In this document: piece by piece, positions 1 through 8,080 of the stretch
Position numbering within the stretch: the first letter of the stretch is position 1
How the letters are laid out: each line of letters starts with the position of its first letter
Assembly: GCA_902362775.1 (NCBI GenBank)
Contig: CABIXV010000001.1
Span: forward strand, 450,654-514,653
DNA from: Clostridiales bacterium
GTDB taxonomy: Bacteria > Bacillota > Clostridia > Oscillospirales > Oscillospiraceae
Length of the DNA: 64,000 nucleotides
Direction: 5' to 3'
Notes under the pieces: generated by a model
Databases searched by the model: none
Told to the model about the DNA's origin: nothing
The model's input: only the letters and a program-made list of their open reading frames with translations
Position numbers and translations under genes: made by a program

Positions 1-159
1 GCTCCTGTCAATGACTCCCTTTTTCACAGGGATACCTACCGGAACATGGAGCGCGTTATAAACATGGCCGACAGACCGGATCACACCGGTGTCCGTATCC
101 AATTGGAGGTCGGCCACAGGTGTATTTTTGTGCATAAGAACATAGCGACTGTCTGCCAT
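1..159 (-). CDS. HipA-like protein, N-terminal part (cut by window edge)
   Basis: Only the first 53 codons are present. The product begins MADSRYVLMHKNTPVADL and continues with a VGIPVKKGVIDR stretch. I recall this pattern from the N-terminus of HipA-domain proteins of gut Clostridia, which belong to the HipA kinase-toxin/persistence family. The ATG is preceded by an AGAGGTG ribosome binding site and a good promoter, so the start is secure. It is the last gene on the minus strand here, downstream of the ATPase/nuclease-like pair. The kinase part lies outside the window, so activity cannot be judged. Family assignment is from memory of the N-terminal motif only. Confidence 0.55.
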   Translation of the reverse strand, partial: MADSRYVLMHKNTPVADLQLDTDTGVIRSVGHVYNALHVPVGIPVKKGVIDRS

Positions 160-183
160 TTTGGTTTCACCTCTTTCTGCTTG

Positions 184-211
184 ATTATAGTAAGAAAAAA
201 GGAACTTGCAA
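184..211 (-). promoter_or_regulatory. Promoter of the HipA-like gene
   Basis: On the minus strand TTGCAA (211-206), a 16-nt spacer and a perfect TATAAT (189-184) precede the HipA-like start at 159. Confidence 0.6.
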
Positions 212-275
212 CTTGCCGTTGAGTATGCGATGCGCCTCCAAGGGGCTTTTTATTTTTGAGAAAACAGCAGGACCG

Positions 276-306
276 GCACCGGGCGGCAATTTGAACTCCC
301 CGGTGC
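276..306 (-). terminator. Hairpin after the ATPase/nuclease-like operon
   Basis: An 8-bp stem GCACCGGG/CCCGGTGC with a 15-nt loop lies just after the stop at 328. There is no good T-run, so it may be a weak or Rho-assisted terminator. The rest of 160-327 holds only the HipA promoter. Confidence 0.35.
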
Positions 307-327
307 GCCGATCCTTCGCAAGATGAA

Positions 328-756
328 TCAGATCGTTTCCTCTAAAAGCCGCTCTTTGATGACGACGGTATTTCCATGCTTCCTTTTCCAGGAGAGTACG
401 GGCCTGGTTTGTATTCCATGGGTACCCGTTCTGAAAACGATACGGCGCAGGACTGCATATTCCGGAATGGAGGGGGCAATCATGGCGACGGTAGTCTCAA
501 TCTGCTCAATGGCCTTGACCAGATCGGAGCCCTTCAATTCGATGTAGTAGGAAGTCTTTGCATCATCGTTCAAAAGGAGATAATCACAGCGCGGAGACAT
601 ATCCCCCGCTGCGACCACCTCTCCATCCACCTTGAACTGCCGGATCATGTGCCTATTTTTGTTCTTGCCGACATGGGTACAGCGATTTTCCGCCGAAGTA
701 AATACGGAGTGCTGTCCCGCCCGATGCGGCGTAAAATCATTGATGTTGCAGCACAT
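328..756 (-). CDS. Small PD-(D/E)xK-like protein paired with an AAA ATPase
   Basis: This 142-aa protein matches no family I can name with certainty. Around residues 57-75 it reads CDYLLL...YYIELKG, giving D58 and E73-x-K75. That is the spacing of the PD-(D/E)xK nuclease core (Asp, then E-x-K on the next strand), followed by a helix. Its ATG lies 2 nt after the ATPase stop, and its ribosome binding site (GAGGAGGG) is made of the last ATPase codons, so the two are translationally coupled. By analogy with ATPase-plus-effector defence pairs such as PARIS or Gabija, it could be the effector. The nuclease fold and defence role are inferences; the coupling is seen. Confidence 0.55.
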   Translation of the reverse strand: MCCNINDFTPHRAGQHSVFTSAENRCTHVGKNKNRHMIRQFKVDGEVVAAGDMSPRCDYLLLNDDAKTSYYIELKGSDLVKAIEQIETTVAMIAPSIPEYAVLRRIVFRTGTHGIQTRPVLSWKRKHGNTVVIKERLLEETI

Positions 757-758
757 AC

Positions 759-2075
759 CTATCCCTCCTCAGAAAACAAAAATCCGAGAAGGAAATCGCT
801 TAACGCATTGATCTCAGTGGAGGCGCCGTCAATCAGTTCATTCTTGATCAGCTTCAGCCCATCATCCTCGTTCACAGCCGTTTCCAGCTTGCCGTCATGA
901 ATATAATAGGCGTTTGATCTTTCCGCATCAAGCCAAAACCTCTTGTTGAGACGCGGCTTGACCTCTTCTTGACGCTGAACAGGAACCTGGCCGGCGAGCA
1001 TCAGATAGTTCAGTGTGCTGAGCACATAGGGGCTGTGTGTGGTCACGATGCCTGTGTTCCCGCTGGTAAGCATCAAAGCGAGCACATGGGAGATTGTCTG
1101 CTGGGAGGCCGGATAAAGGTGGGACTCCGGCTCTTCCACGATCAGGAACACCTTTCTCTGCTCAATCAGATAATAGAACAGAAGGTTAAAAAGCCACACA
1201 ACTTCCTGCTGGCCGGAGGAAGCCAGGTTGATTTTCACATATTTGCCGTCTGAAAGATATAGACGCTCCTCATTTTCCGTATATCGGTAGCTGCCGTTCA
1301 ACACCTGCTCCGCGGCTGTTCTCAAGAGGTTGACCGCGGGCCTGATCTCCTTGTACTTTTTCAGCCGAATCGGGTCAGCCTCAATTTCCCGGATAACGCC
1401 ATCCATCCCGTAGCCGAAGGTCGGCTTGAGCTTTAGGATCAATTCCGTGTATCGCTTGGTGATATAGTCGATATTACGGAGTTGGGACTCCTCCAGCGAA
1501 GTAAAAATATAGTTGAGCTGCGCGCTCAGCAGTGTAATCAAATTGCGCCCGGCCGGAATAAAGACGGTTTCATACGGATCATTAAACAACTGGCTGAGCT
1601 GTTTCTCGGCATAGTCCCTCTGGCCGGGAGAGATATTGGAAAAATTCCGCCAGCCCAGCTCTGTGAAATACTCTTTCACAGAGCCGCTAAATTCAATTTC
1701 GATATAGTTTTTCAGGGGATCATCATAATTTTCAGTCAGGGATACCCGGATAGAGACATTCTTTTTATAGGTGTATTCCATCTTCATATCCAGCGGCATG
1801 ACCCAGGAGGTCCCAAAAAGCTGCAGGAATTTGTTCTTCAGGCGCTGTTCCAAGACCATGGACCAGGAAGCGTCATCCCGGTCCGATACTGCTTGCGGGC
1901 CTCCCTGCATGATAATATTCAAAATATCCTGTTTGACCGTCCTGAAAAAATAGACGGCTTTTGCAACGGTGCTTTTTCCGCTGGACTGCGGGCCAGTCAA
2001 AACGGTGAAGTCGTTCAGGTCCAAATCACATTCTTGAATAGGACCAACATGATATAACCGGAGCTTGTGATCCAT
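759..2075 (-). CDS. ABC/OLD-type AAA ATPase (AAA_15-like)
   Basis: This 438-aa SMC/ABC-like ATPase has a Walker A GPQSSGKST at about residues 28-36, an ABC-signature-like LASSGQQE at 284-291, a Walker B ending in EEPESHLYP at about 310-322, and a switch histidine in TTHSPYVL. This is the AAA_15/OLD arrangement found in many phage-defence ATPases. I prefer the ATG at 2075 over the GTG nine bases upstream, because AAGGAG is correctly spaced only from the ATG. It has its own promoter and forms a two-gene operon with the small nuclease-like gene. No TOPRIM domain is fused, unlike GajA, so catalysis probably resides in the partner. Confidence 0.85.
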   Translation of the reverse strand: MDHKLRLYHVGPIQECDLDLNDFTVLTGPQSSGKSTVAKAVYFFRTVKQDILNIIMQGGPQAVSDRDDASWSMVLEQRLKNKFLQLFGTSWVMPLDMKMEYTYKKNVSIRVSLTENYDDPLKNYIEIEFSGSVKEYFTELGWRNFSNISPGQRDYAEKQLSQLFNDPYETVFIPAGRNLITLLSAQLNYIFTSLEESQLRNIDYITKRYTELILKLKPTFGYGMDGVIREIEADPIRLKKYKEIRPAVNLLRTAAEQVLNGSYRYTENEERLYLSDGKYVKINLASSGQQEVVWLFNLLFYYLIEQRKVFLIVEEPESHLYPASQQTISHVLALMLTSGNTGIVTTHSPYVLSTLNYLMLAGQVPVQRQEEVKPRLNKRFWLDAERSNAYYIHDGKLETAVNEDDGLKLIKNELIDGASTEINALSDFLLGFLFSEEG

Positions 2076-2123
2076 GCGGCACACTCCTTTTCCAAAGCGA
2101 TTTTAAGTTCTGTATTTGTTGTT

Positions 2124-2152
2124 AGTATAATCAGATTTTAGAGATAAATCAA
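2124..2152 (-). promoter_or_regulatory. Promoter of the ATPase/nuclease-like operon
   Basis: On the minus strand TTGATT (2152-2147), a 17-nt spacer and TATACT (2129-2124) lie about 50 nt upstream of the ATPase start. The operon can therefore be expressed separately from the long upstream operon. Confidence 0.6.
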
Positions 2153-2214
2153 GTCGAGATGGTGAATGAGGCAAGTCTGGAGATTCGCGGCGAGACGCCT
2201 TTGGCGGCAGAGTG

Positions 2215-2249
2215 ACACGGACGGATAGTTCGCAACTCTCCGTCCGTGT
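2215..2249 (-). terminator. Hairpin after the VWA gene
   Basis: An 11-bp perfect stem ACACGGACGGA/TCCGTCCGTGT lies 30 nt downstream of the VWA stop. No T-run follows on the minus strand, so termination is likely but not certain. It separates the long operon from the ATPase promoter. Confidence 0.45.
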
Positions 2250-2278
2250 TCTCTGTGTAATAAGATGTTTTCTCGCCG

Positions 2279-3877
2279 CTATGCCACCCGGCTCACCACC
2301 AGCTGCTCCGCGATTTGATCGCGGGAGAGCTGGCTGGTGCGGTAGACATTGGTGCAGAACTCCCGGAGGCTGAACTCAAACCCGGCGTCCTCCTGATCCA
2401 GCAGGATGCCGGTGATCTGGAAGCCTCTGGCGGACTGTTCCGCCTTCAGCTTTTCCAGGAAACTGTCCGGCAAAACACATTCACCGTCCGTGACGAACAC
2501 CATGTCGGCATTTTCAAAGCCCTCCTGCTCCATGAGGCGCAGGGCCTCCCGCAGCGGCGTCTCGTAGTCGGTGTTTCCGTTTAGGAAGGTCTCGGCACAG
2601 CGCAGAACATCCTCACGGTCGTACTGCCCCGGCAGGAAGAGATCAGTCTGAACATCTCCAACCCCGGCAAAATGGATCACGGCAAACCGGCGCTGGTCCC
2701 GCATGGCAATGTCCAGCAGGGCCAGGGCCACCGCCTTACACCAGGGTGCTTGGCTCTCCGCAGAACTGGACTCGTCCAGCATACAGATGATGTCGCCGCT
2801 TCCCTTGCAGATGGGCTCCCGGCGCTGGTACTGCTTGAGTGCCTTTCGCTGGAGCTTGCGCAGGAAAAGCGGCAGCGTCTCCGGCGCGGCAAGCATGGCG
2901 AACTCCGAGGCAATGGCCCTGTTGATGTCGCCGCCCAGCTCCAGGCTGTACTTCTCGCCGCGGCCATAGGCATAGCCGTTTTTGCGCTTGCCGTCCATCA
3001 GCTCCTTCAGGCGCCCCAGATAGCGGGCCACCTCCATGAGCGTGGGACTCTTGCCGACGCGGGCGGCCAACTCCAGGTCCGCCGCTCTCCGCTCCGGATC
3101 ATTGCTGTCAGGGCCGTAGCCCCAGGCCAGAAGCGCCGACGAAACGCTTTCGGCTTTCTGTGCCGCCGCCCGTACCGCCTGTGCAAAACAGCCGGAGACG
3201 GCCTCTTTATTTTGGAGCATCTGGTCGCGGACCATATGGCCCACGGCTTCCGTCTGGTTGACCTGGCTCTGGGCCTGATTGGCAGCCTTGACGGCCTGCT
3301 TCTCCAGTTCGGGAAGCTGCTCAGGGCCGGCCTGTGCGATTTGCTTCATCAGTTTTTGAAGCTCCTCCATGCTCCTGTCCCTTTTTTGTTCCAGGCGCTC
3401 CAGGGTATTCAGCGCCCCTTTTTTTCCACTGGCTTTTTCCAGCAGCTCATCCAGGTTTCCAGCCACCTGACTGATAAATTCCGAAGCGGCCTCATAGGCG
3501 GGGAGCTGCCGCCCCTCACAGGCGGCTTTGATGGCGGGATAGTCCTCGCCGTCCATCACCTCATTTAGGATCGGTGCATTGAAGCGGCGGGCCTGCTCGG
3601 AAATGGCATCTTCTGGCTGCCGCCGCACATTCAGGGAATAAAAGCTCTGATAGATGTCCCTGCTCAGAGCGGGAAAGGTGGACAGCTTTTCGCCGCAGGC
3701 TTTTTCCAGCGCATCCAGCTCGTTATCACCCCGGCGCAGGTCCCGGTATGCCGCGTCCTCCAGTTTGGTTGATTTCAGCACCCGATGTCCGCCGGCGTGC
3801 CGGGGGGAGAATGTCTGCGCGGTCTGTGCCAGGGGAGAGCCCAGCACATCGCTTAAAGAGCGAAAATAAGTACGCAT
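2279..3877 (-). CDS. VWA-domain protein, ViaA-like
   Basis: This 532-aa protein has a helical N-terminal two-thirds (predicted coiled coil around residues 150-215) and a C-terminal von Willebrand A domain. The MIDAS motif is D-E-S-S-S, followed by the threonine of a TDYETPL segment and VFVTDGE. The DESSSAES motif followed by KAVALALLDIA and a RRFAVIHFAG strand resembles E. coli ViaA, the partner of the MoxR ATPase RavA. A RavA-like ATPase is encoded about 5 kb upstream in the same operon (8892-10256), so the two probably form a chaperone-like complex. The start at 3877 follows GGAAGGAAAG. The family is clear; the ICE function is unknown. Confidence 0.8.
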   Translation of the reverse strand: MRTYFRSLSDVLGSPLAQTAQTFSPRHAGGHRVLKSTKLEDAAYRDLRRGDNELDALEKACGEKLSTFPALSRDIYQSFYSLNVRRQPEDAISEQARRFNAPILNEVMDGEDYPAIKAACEGRQLPAYEAASEFISQVAGNLDELLEKASGKKGALNTLERLEQKRDRSMEELQKLMKQIAQAGPEQLPELEKQAVKAANQAQSQVNQTEAVGHMVRDQMLQNKEAVSGCFAQAVRAAAQKAESVSSALLAWGYGPDSNDPERRAADLELAARVGKSPTLMEVARYLGRLKELMDGKRKNGYAYGRGEKYSLELGGDINRAIASEFAMLAAPETLPLFLRKLQRKALKQYQRREPICKGSGDIICMLDESSSAESQAPWCKAVALALLDIAMRDQRRFAVIHFAGVGDVQTDLFLPGQYDREDVLRCAETFLNGNTDYETPLREALRLMEQEGFENADMVFVTDGECVLPDSFLEKLKAEQSARGFQITGILLDQEDAGFEFSLREFCTNVYRTSQLSRDQIAEQLVVSRVA

Positions 3878-3942
3878 ATTACTTTCCTTCCTTTGTCATT
3901 TTCAAAGTCCTGTTATGATCGAAATCCTCTTCGGGATCAATC

Positions 3943-4719
3943 TTATCCCGCGTTGTCTCTCAGGCCATCGCAGTCTGCCGCATTTTGGAGCGACAGCCAG
4001 CGCCGCTCCAACAGCGGCGCTATTTTTGCCACGGTGCCGTCCTTGTCAAATGGAGCGAGCACCAGATCACCCTCGTTGCTCCAGGTCCGGATGTGATCTT
4101 CGGCCAGCCGTTCTGATAGGCTCACAGCTTTGCCGCCGAACAGCTCGCTCTCCATCGGTAAAACAGTGCCGTAGTGCCAGACATTTGTGCGGGCGCCGAA
4201 TTTCTGAATCGTCTTTCGGCCTTTTGGAGTGAGCGTGCCGTTCACTTCACGCTTGGTGAGGCATCCCCAGGTCTTTGTACCTGCCCACTTGTTGGGCTTG
4301 TCTTTCAAAATATGAACGGTCTTGGGCTTGCCCTTTGCGAGGATATACATGGACTCAAAAGCGTCTCCATATCGGACAGGGGTGGGCGGCGTGTTCCTTT
4401 CCTTTTCCACAAGGATGGTGTCGATCAGTCTCAACTGGATTGATTGAAAGTAGACTACCTGACGGAATTGCGCGGTGGAAAAGGTGGCCTCCCCGCGCTC
4501 ATTGGGGACATGCCAGACCAGCACCCCGCCCGGCTTCAAAACCCGTAAGAGCTCAACCGCAGTCCTCCGAAACAGGTAATCGGATGGCCGGCCTTTTTGA
4601 AAAAACTCCTGCTTGCCTGGAGCGGCCAGAATCAAATCTATGGTCTCCGCGGGCAGCGCCAGTAAAACCTGGAGGTGATCTGCGCAGCGGATGACTTTTC
4701 CAGGCTCAGATAAGAGCAT
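3943..4719 (-). CDS. Degenerate DNA methyltransferase-like protein
   Basis: This 258-aa protein has the layout of a beta-class N6/N4 DNA methylase: a motif IV position, then LLRVLKPGGVLVWHVPN, then a C-terminal motif I. The catalytic motifs are eroded. Where S/DPPY is expected it reads DLILAAPGKQ, and where DPFxGSGT is expected it reads APFDKDGTVAKIA. It therefore probably lacks methylation activity and may serve as a DNA-binding or regulatory homologue. The start at 4719 overlaps the stop of the gene upstream (ATGCTCTTATCTGA), with AAGGA ahead of it; a longer reading frame exists but would overlap that gene by about 180 bases. An intact methylase lies 0.6 kb upstream. Confidence 0.6.
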   Translation of the reverse strand: MLLSEPGKVIRCADHLQVLLALPAETIDLILAAPGKQEFFQKGRPSDYLFRRTAVELLRVLKPGGVLVWHVPNERGEATFSTAQFRQVVYFQSIQLRLIDTILVEKERNTPPTPVRYGDAFESMYILAKGKPKTVHILKDKPNKWAGTKTWGCLTKREVNGTLTPKGRKTIQKFGARTNVWHYGTVLPMESELFGGKAVSLSERLAEDHIRTWSNEGDLVLAPFDKDGTVAKIAPLLERRWLSLQNAADCDGLRDNAG

Positions 4720-4972
4720 CGTATTCACCGTCCTTCTGTGACCTGCATCCAGCGGAGAGGCGCTTGGCGGTTGGGACATGGCGCTTCTCCATTTCTCGCT
4801 GAAGCTCCGCTTGAAAACGGGCGGCAGCGGCGTGGATTCTCCGCAGTTGACGAAGTTCCTCTTTGGAAAGGGACCCGTCATCTTCATAGGCCGCCAGTTC
4901 GCAGGCTGTGGAAAAGGCGGCGAGGGCGGAGACCATGTTTTGGCATTGAGCTTTTAAGTATGGATTGTCCAT
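4706..4972 (-). CDS. Small helical protein of unknown function
   Basis: An 88-aa, mostly helical, charged protein (MDNPYLKAQ..., with ELRQLRRIHAAAARFQAEL suggesting a coiled-coil helix). I do not recognise the family. The start is the ATG at 4972, nine bases after AAGGA; an upstream in-frame TTG overlaps that site. It sits between another small gene and the degenerate methylase and overlaps the latter's start. Confidence 0.6.
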   Translation of the reverse strand: MDNPYLKAQCQNMVSALAAFSTACELAAYEDDGSLSKEELRQLRRIHAAAARFQAELQREMEKRHVPTAKRLSAGCRSQKDGEYDALI

Positions 4973-4976
4973 TGTA

Positions 4977-5249
4977 CTATTCCTTTCCAAACAGCCTGGA
5001 CGAGTCGAACAGGATTACTTTCCCGTCCTCCGTGATACGCATGGCTGTGAAGTGAAATGCACTCCTGGCGATACCGGATAGGTAGTCCAGGCGGCCCAAA
5101 CGGGTGACGGCCTCATCTCTGGTAATAGGGGCGCCGTCCATCTCGTAAGTTGTTTTGTCTCTTCTGGTGGCTTCTTGGATCTGGGCGAAGTCTTTTCTGC
5201 CATATCCGCAGCGTTCAAGATACATCTTCTCTTCTTTTGTGATCTTCAT
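4977..5249 (-). CDS. Conserved-looking hypothetical ICE protein
   Basis: A 90-aa soluble protein beginning MKITKEEKMYLERCGYG. I cannot assign a family. It has a good AGGAGG site and lies directly downstream of the intact methyltransferase in the same operon, four bases before the next gene. Position and codon use match its neighbours, so it is probably a real backbone gene. Confidence 0.6.
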   Translation of the reverse strand: MKITKEEKMYLERCGYGRKDFAQIQEATRRDKTTYEMDGAPITRDEAVTRLGRLDYLSGIARSAFHFTAMRITEDGKVILFDSSRLFGKE

Positions 5250-5275
5250 TGAGATCTCTGCCTCCTGTTTTTGAT

Positions 5276-6331
5276 TTAGGCCACGGCATAATTCAGGGCA
5301 TAGAAGCCGTTTCCGCAGGAAATATATTGTCCCGGGTGCTCATAGGCGGTGGCCCGTATGCGATCCCGAAAATGCGGGTTTTTCTTTGCTTTTGGGTGAG
5401 CGGCCAGACGGTCTCCCAAGTCGGACAGCTTGGCGCGGCCGCTCAGCTCCTCCATGGTCAACCGAATCAGGTGGTGCCAAGTCAAGCCAGGGATGTCCTC
5501 CTTCCGTAGATCCACGGTGGTCTCCCGGCGCACCGCGAAAGGGAAAAAGAGTGCATCCTGTTTATGGAAAAGGAGCAAATACTCCGTTACCACAGGGATG
5601 AATGGCTTTTTGTAGCTGCGGGTGTCGCTGACGCAGTTGTATTGCCCTTTTACGATGAACGCTTCCATCTGTCCCACGCGCATAAGGTCATGCTGCATAG
5701 AGTAGAAACTCCCTTTGGTGCGGATGTCCCCAACCAGGATGGCAAGCCGGCCGTCCCTGCGCAGGGCCATAAAGAGCTTCTGGACAATGTAATTCAGCTT
5801 TTCCACAAACTCGGGATAGCTGGAACACCTGGAAAGGTCATCCTTATGCGGCGTGCCCCACATATTTCCGGAGTAAGGGATCAGATTATGGTAGGGCGGG
5901 TGGAGAAAAATCAAATCTGCCGAATCGTCCACTTCGTCCCGCAGCGCATCCCATCCGCCAATACCGCAGGCAGGGGCGGGATTGAGGTCATACAGAAGCG
6001 AGCGCACACCAAGGCTCTGCGCCGCCGCCTGGCTCGTCCCAGAGCCGGACATAGGATCAAGGAGCGTAAAGTCCTGTGTCTGCTTCCCGTAGTAATGCTT
6101 GCACTCAAGCACATAGCGGAGAATCGCCCGCACGACCTCCGGCGAGCAGTTTCCACGCCACTTGTTGTTCCCGCCGCTGCCGCGTTCCGGGAAAGCCATA
6201 AAAGAAGTGAGTTCCTTACCCACACGCTGGCGAAGCTCTTTGGTCCCCAGTTCCTGGACAATCTGTTTCCAGCGGGGGCCGAACTCTTTCTCCAATATCT
6301 GTACTGCGCGATCCTGTTCCGGAAAGCTCAT
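5276..6331 (-). CDS. DNA adenine/cytosine-N4 methyltransferase
   Basis: A 351-aa class I SAM-dependent DNA methylase. Motif I is intact (LLDPMSGSGTSQAAA, about residue 90) and the catalytic motif IV reads LIFLHPPYHN (about residue 140). The order I then IV is that of gamma- or alpha-type amino-methyltransferases acting on N6-adenine or N4-cytosine. No endonuclease partner is adjacent, so it is likely an orphan methylase that modifies the element or protects it from host restriction. AGGAG lies about 11 bases before the ATG at 6331. Its target sequence cannot be read from the gene. Confidence 0.8.
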   Translation of the reverse strand: MSFPEQDRAVQILEKEFGPRWKQIVQELGTKELRQRVGKELTSFMAFPERGSGGNNKWRGNCSPEVVRAILRYVLECKHYYGKQTQDFTLLDPMSGSGTSQAAAQSLGVRSLLYDLNPAPACGIGGWDALRDEVDDSADLIFLHPPYHNLIPYSGNMWGTPHKDDLSRCSSYPEFVEKLNYIVQKLFMALRRDGRLAILVGDIRTKGSFYSMQHDLMRVGQMEAFIVKGQYNCVSDTRSYKKPFIPVVTEYLLLFHKQDALFFPFAVRRETTVDLRKEDIPGLTWHHLIRLTMEELSGRAKLSDLGDRLAAHPKAKKNPHFRDRIRATAYEHPGQYISCGNGFYALNYAVA

Positions 6332-6385
6332 GTATCATCGTCTCCTGTATCTTGGTATATTTGCTTTTGCAGGGAAGAAATACAG

Positions 6386-6413
6386 CGCGGGAGAGGACGA
6401 AGCCTCCCCCGCG
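6386..6413 (-). terminator. Hairpin between SSB and the methyltransferase
   Basis: A strong GC-rich hairpin (stem around CGCGGGAGAGG and CCTCCCCCGCG) follows the SSB stop on the minus strand, with no U-tract beyond a weak TATTTCTT. It may be an RNA processing or partial termination point inside the long operon. Confidence 0.35.
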
Positions 6414-6429
6414 TGTTGTTTTGCCGGAA

Positions 6430-6852
6430 TTAGAAATCCGGCGCAAAGTCATCGCCGCCGCCCGGCACAGAGCCCTGATAGGCGCCGTAGCCCGCAAACT
6501 GGTCGTCGGCGGGGAAGTCGCCGGCGGCATCATCCTTCTTGCTGTCGGCAAAGTAGGCGTTGTCCACAAGAATCTCAATGCTGACGCGGTTGTTGCCTTC
6601 CCGGTCTTTCCAGCCTCTTGTCTGAAGCCGGCCGTCCACCGAGATCATGCGCCCCTTGGTGAAATACTTGCAGATAAACTCAGCGGTGGATCTCCAGGCC
6701 ACGACATCGAAAAAGTCCGTCTCTTTCTCCTCGCCCTTGCCATAATCCCGGTCATTGGCAATCCGGAAAGAGGTGACGGAGACGCCGCTTTGGGTGCGGC
6801 GCAGCTCAGGGTCTGCAACCAGGCGGCCGGTCATAGTGATACGGTTTAACAT
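6430..6852 (-). CDS. ssb: Single-stranded DNA-binding protein
   Basis: This 140-aa protein starts MLNRITMTGRLVADPELR, the hallmark of the bacterial SSB OB-fold, with FRIANDRDYG and DFFDVVAWRSTAEF downstream. The tail is Gly/Asp-rich and ends DDFAPDF, an acidic tip of the kind that recruits SSB partner proteins. It coats the single-stranded transfer intermediate during conjugation and replication. I chose the ATG at 6852, seven bases after GAGGAGGA; a longer frame has no site. It lies in the same operon as the element's helicase and sliding clamp. Confidence 0.95.
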   Translation of the reverse strand: MLNRITMTGRLVADPELRRTQSGVSVTSFRIANDRDYGKGEEKETDFFDVVAWRSTAEFICKYFTKGRMISVDGRLQTRGWKDREGNNRVSIEILVDNAYFADSKKDDAAGDFPADDQFAGYGAYQGSVPGGGDDFAPDF

Positions 6853-6871
6853 AAGGTTGTCCTCCTCTTGA

Positions 6872-7066
6872 TCATGAGAATGTGATTTGCAGGCCATCAC
6901 TGTAATTGCCTGCTTCAAAGATGTAGTAAGTCCCATTTGGCAGCCGGATCAAGGGGTGCTCGCGCACCCGCTTGACCGCGCTTTTCAGACCGCCGGCGCT
7001 GACCGTCAGCGCCAGGGTTTCCAGCCCATTGGCATGGACATGATGGACTCGGAACAGTTTCATCAT
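6872..7066 (-). CDS. Small hypothetical protein
   Basis: A 64-aa protein (MMKLFRVHHVHANGLETLAL...) with a predicted alpha/beta fold. I do not recognise it. It starts at 7066, overlaps the preceding stop as ATGA and has GGAGG nine bases upstream; the longer frame would cover the neighbour's coding region. It lies directly upstream of ssb. Confidence 0.6.
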   Translation of the reverse strand: MMKLFRVHHVHANGLETLALTVSAGGLKSAVKRVREHPLIRLPNGTYYIFEAGNYSDGLQITFS

Positions 7067-7224
7067 CCGGAGCTGCCCTCCTTGTGGGAAGGCTCCGCCG
7101 GAGCATCCTCTGGAGGATGCCAGTGATATATGCACTCAGGATTTCCACAGCGCCCATTCCACAGAATGCCGTTGTACTCCGGGTACTGCTGCGCGTAATA
7201 CGGGCCGCCGCCAGTGTAGCTCAT
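7063..7224 (-). CDS. Small protein with a C-x4-C/HWH cluster
   Basis: A 53-aa protein rich in Tyr, Gly and Pro, with CGNPECIYHWH near the centre. This could bind one metal ion through two Cys and nearby His. It has a GGGAGGAG site, and both ends overlap neighbouring genes by four bases (ATGA), so it is translationally coupled on both sides. No family recognised. Confidence 0.55.
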   Translation of the reverse strand: MSYTGGGPYYAQQYPEYNGILWNGRCGNPECIYHWHPPEDAPAEPSHKEGSSG

Positions 7225-7403
7225 GGCGCTTTCTCCTCCCAGTCCCGGCACCGAAATGCCGTCTTCAGATGGCCGTCAGGGTCACGGGAGAGCTCCCGGT
7301 CGCGGCCAGTCTGGATGAACAGGAGAAAGACTGCCAGCCCCTTTTTCAGGCAGCCGGGATTGTGGCGGCAGGTGTTACAGTCCTTTTCCGAATCTTTACA
7401 CAT
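7221..7403 (-). CDS. Small Cys-rich protein
   Basis: A 60-aa protein starting MCKDSEKDCNTCRHNPGCLKK, with four Cys in the first 20 residues (C-x6-C-x2-C-x5-C), followed by a short hydrophobic stretch and a charged tail. The Cys pattern suggests a small zinc-binding knuckle. The start at 7403 follows GGAGG and overlaps the end of the 227-aa gene upstream. Function unknown. Confidence 0.55.
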   Translation of the reverse strand: MCKDSEKDCNTCRHNPGCLKKGLAVFLLFIQTGRDRELSRDPDGHLKTAFRCRDWEEKAP

Positions 7404-8079
7404 CGCCGGAGCCTCCGTTCCACTCAACCTCCGAGGTGAAATACAGCTTGTCGGTCAGAGCGTCGAAGAATCGGTGAAGCCTTTCCAGCTTGGACAGGCC
7501 GCTTTTCCGCCCCGCTTTGTAAATAGCGGCGGAGATGTCTTTGAGCGCATAGCTCCGCCAGCCCTCGCCGGGCATGACAAAGGAAAACCTTCCGGAGGGA
7601 AAATCGACCTGGAAGGCACCGTTCACATGAGGATCATTGCGAAAGCGCGCCATCGACAGCTCGGCAAAGTCTTGAGTAGAAAGGCGTTCCGTCTCTCCCA
7701 GCCTGGAACGAAAATCGCCGCTTGGGGATGACGGCGACTTTCGCACCGTCTCCCGGATAAAGGCGGCCAGGGCAAGGAGGTCCCAGGCCCGCGTGAGCTT
7801 ATGGTACTCGCAGGCCCGGCCGGCGGTCAGCTTGAGGACGGACACGCGGTAGGTCTCCGCCTCGTGCCGCACCCGCTCCTCCGCTTCATGCTGTTCCTCC
7901 CGGGCCAGCTTTTCGGCAATCTCAACGCGCTGTTCGGATGGGACCAGGCGTTCGTAGAGTTCCGTCAAGACCCTGCCCAGCTCTTCCTCCACACTGGAGC
8001 CCGCAGGCTCCAGTGCAGTGGATAGCGCATTGAATTTGTCTTCCGGATACCAGAGAGTGATCTCAAGGCAATTTGCCAT
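7396..8079 (-). CDS. Hypothetical ICE protein
   Basis: A 227-aa protein. The N-terminal half is helical with a charged coiled-coil-like stretch (EIAEKLAREEQHEAEERVRHEAE, about residues 55-80). The C-terminal half has alternating strands and helices (GAFQVDFPSGRFSFVMPG). I do not recognise a family. The ATG at 8079 is chosen because it begins one base after the preceding gene's stop region; the extra 14 residues of the longer frame lie inside that gene. Confidence 0.6.
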   Translation of the reverse strand: MANCLEITLWYPEDKFNALSTALEPAGSSVEEELGRVLTELYERLVPSEQRVEIAEKLAREEQHEAEERVRHEAETYRVSVLKLTAGRACEYHKLTRAWDLLALAAFIRETVRKSPSSPSGDFRSRLGETERLSTQDFAELSMARFRNDPHVNGAFQVDFPSGRFSFVMPGEGWRSYALKDISAAIYKAGRKSGLSKLERLHRFFDALTDKLYFTSEVEWNGGSGDV

Positions 8080-8080
8080 G

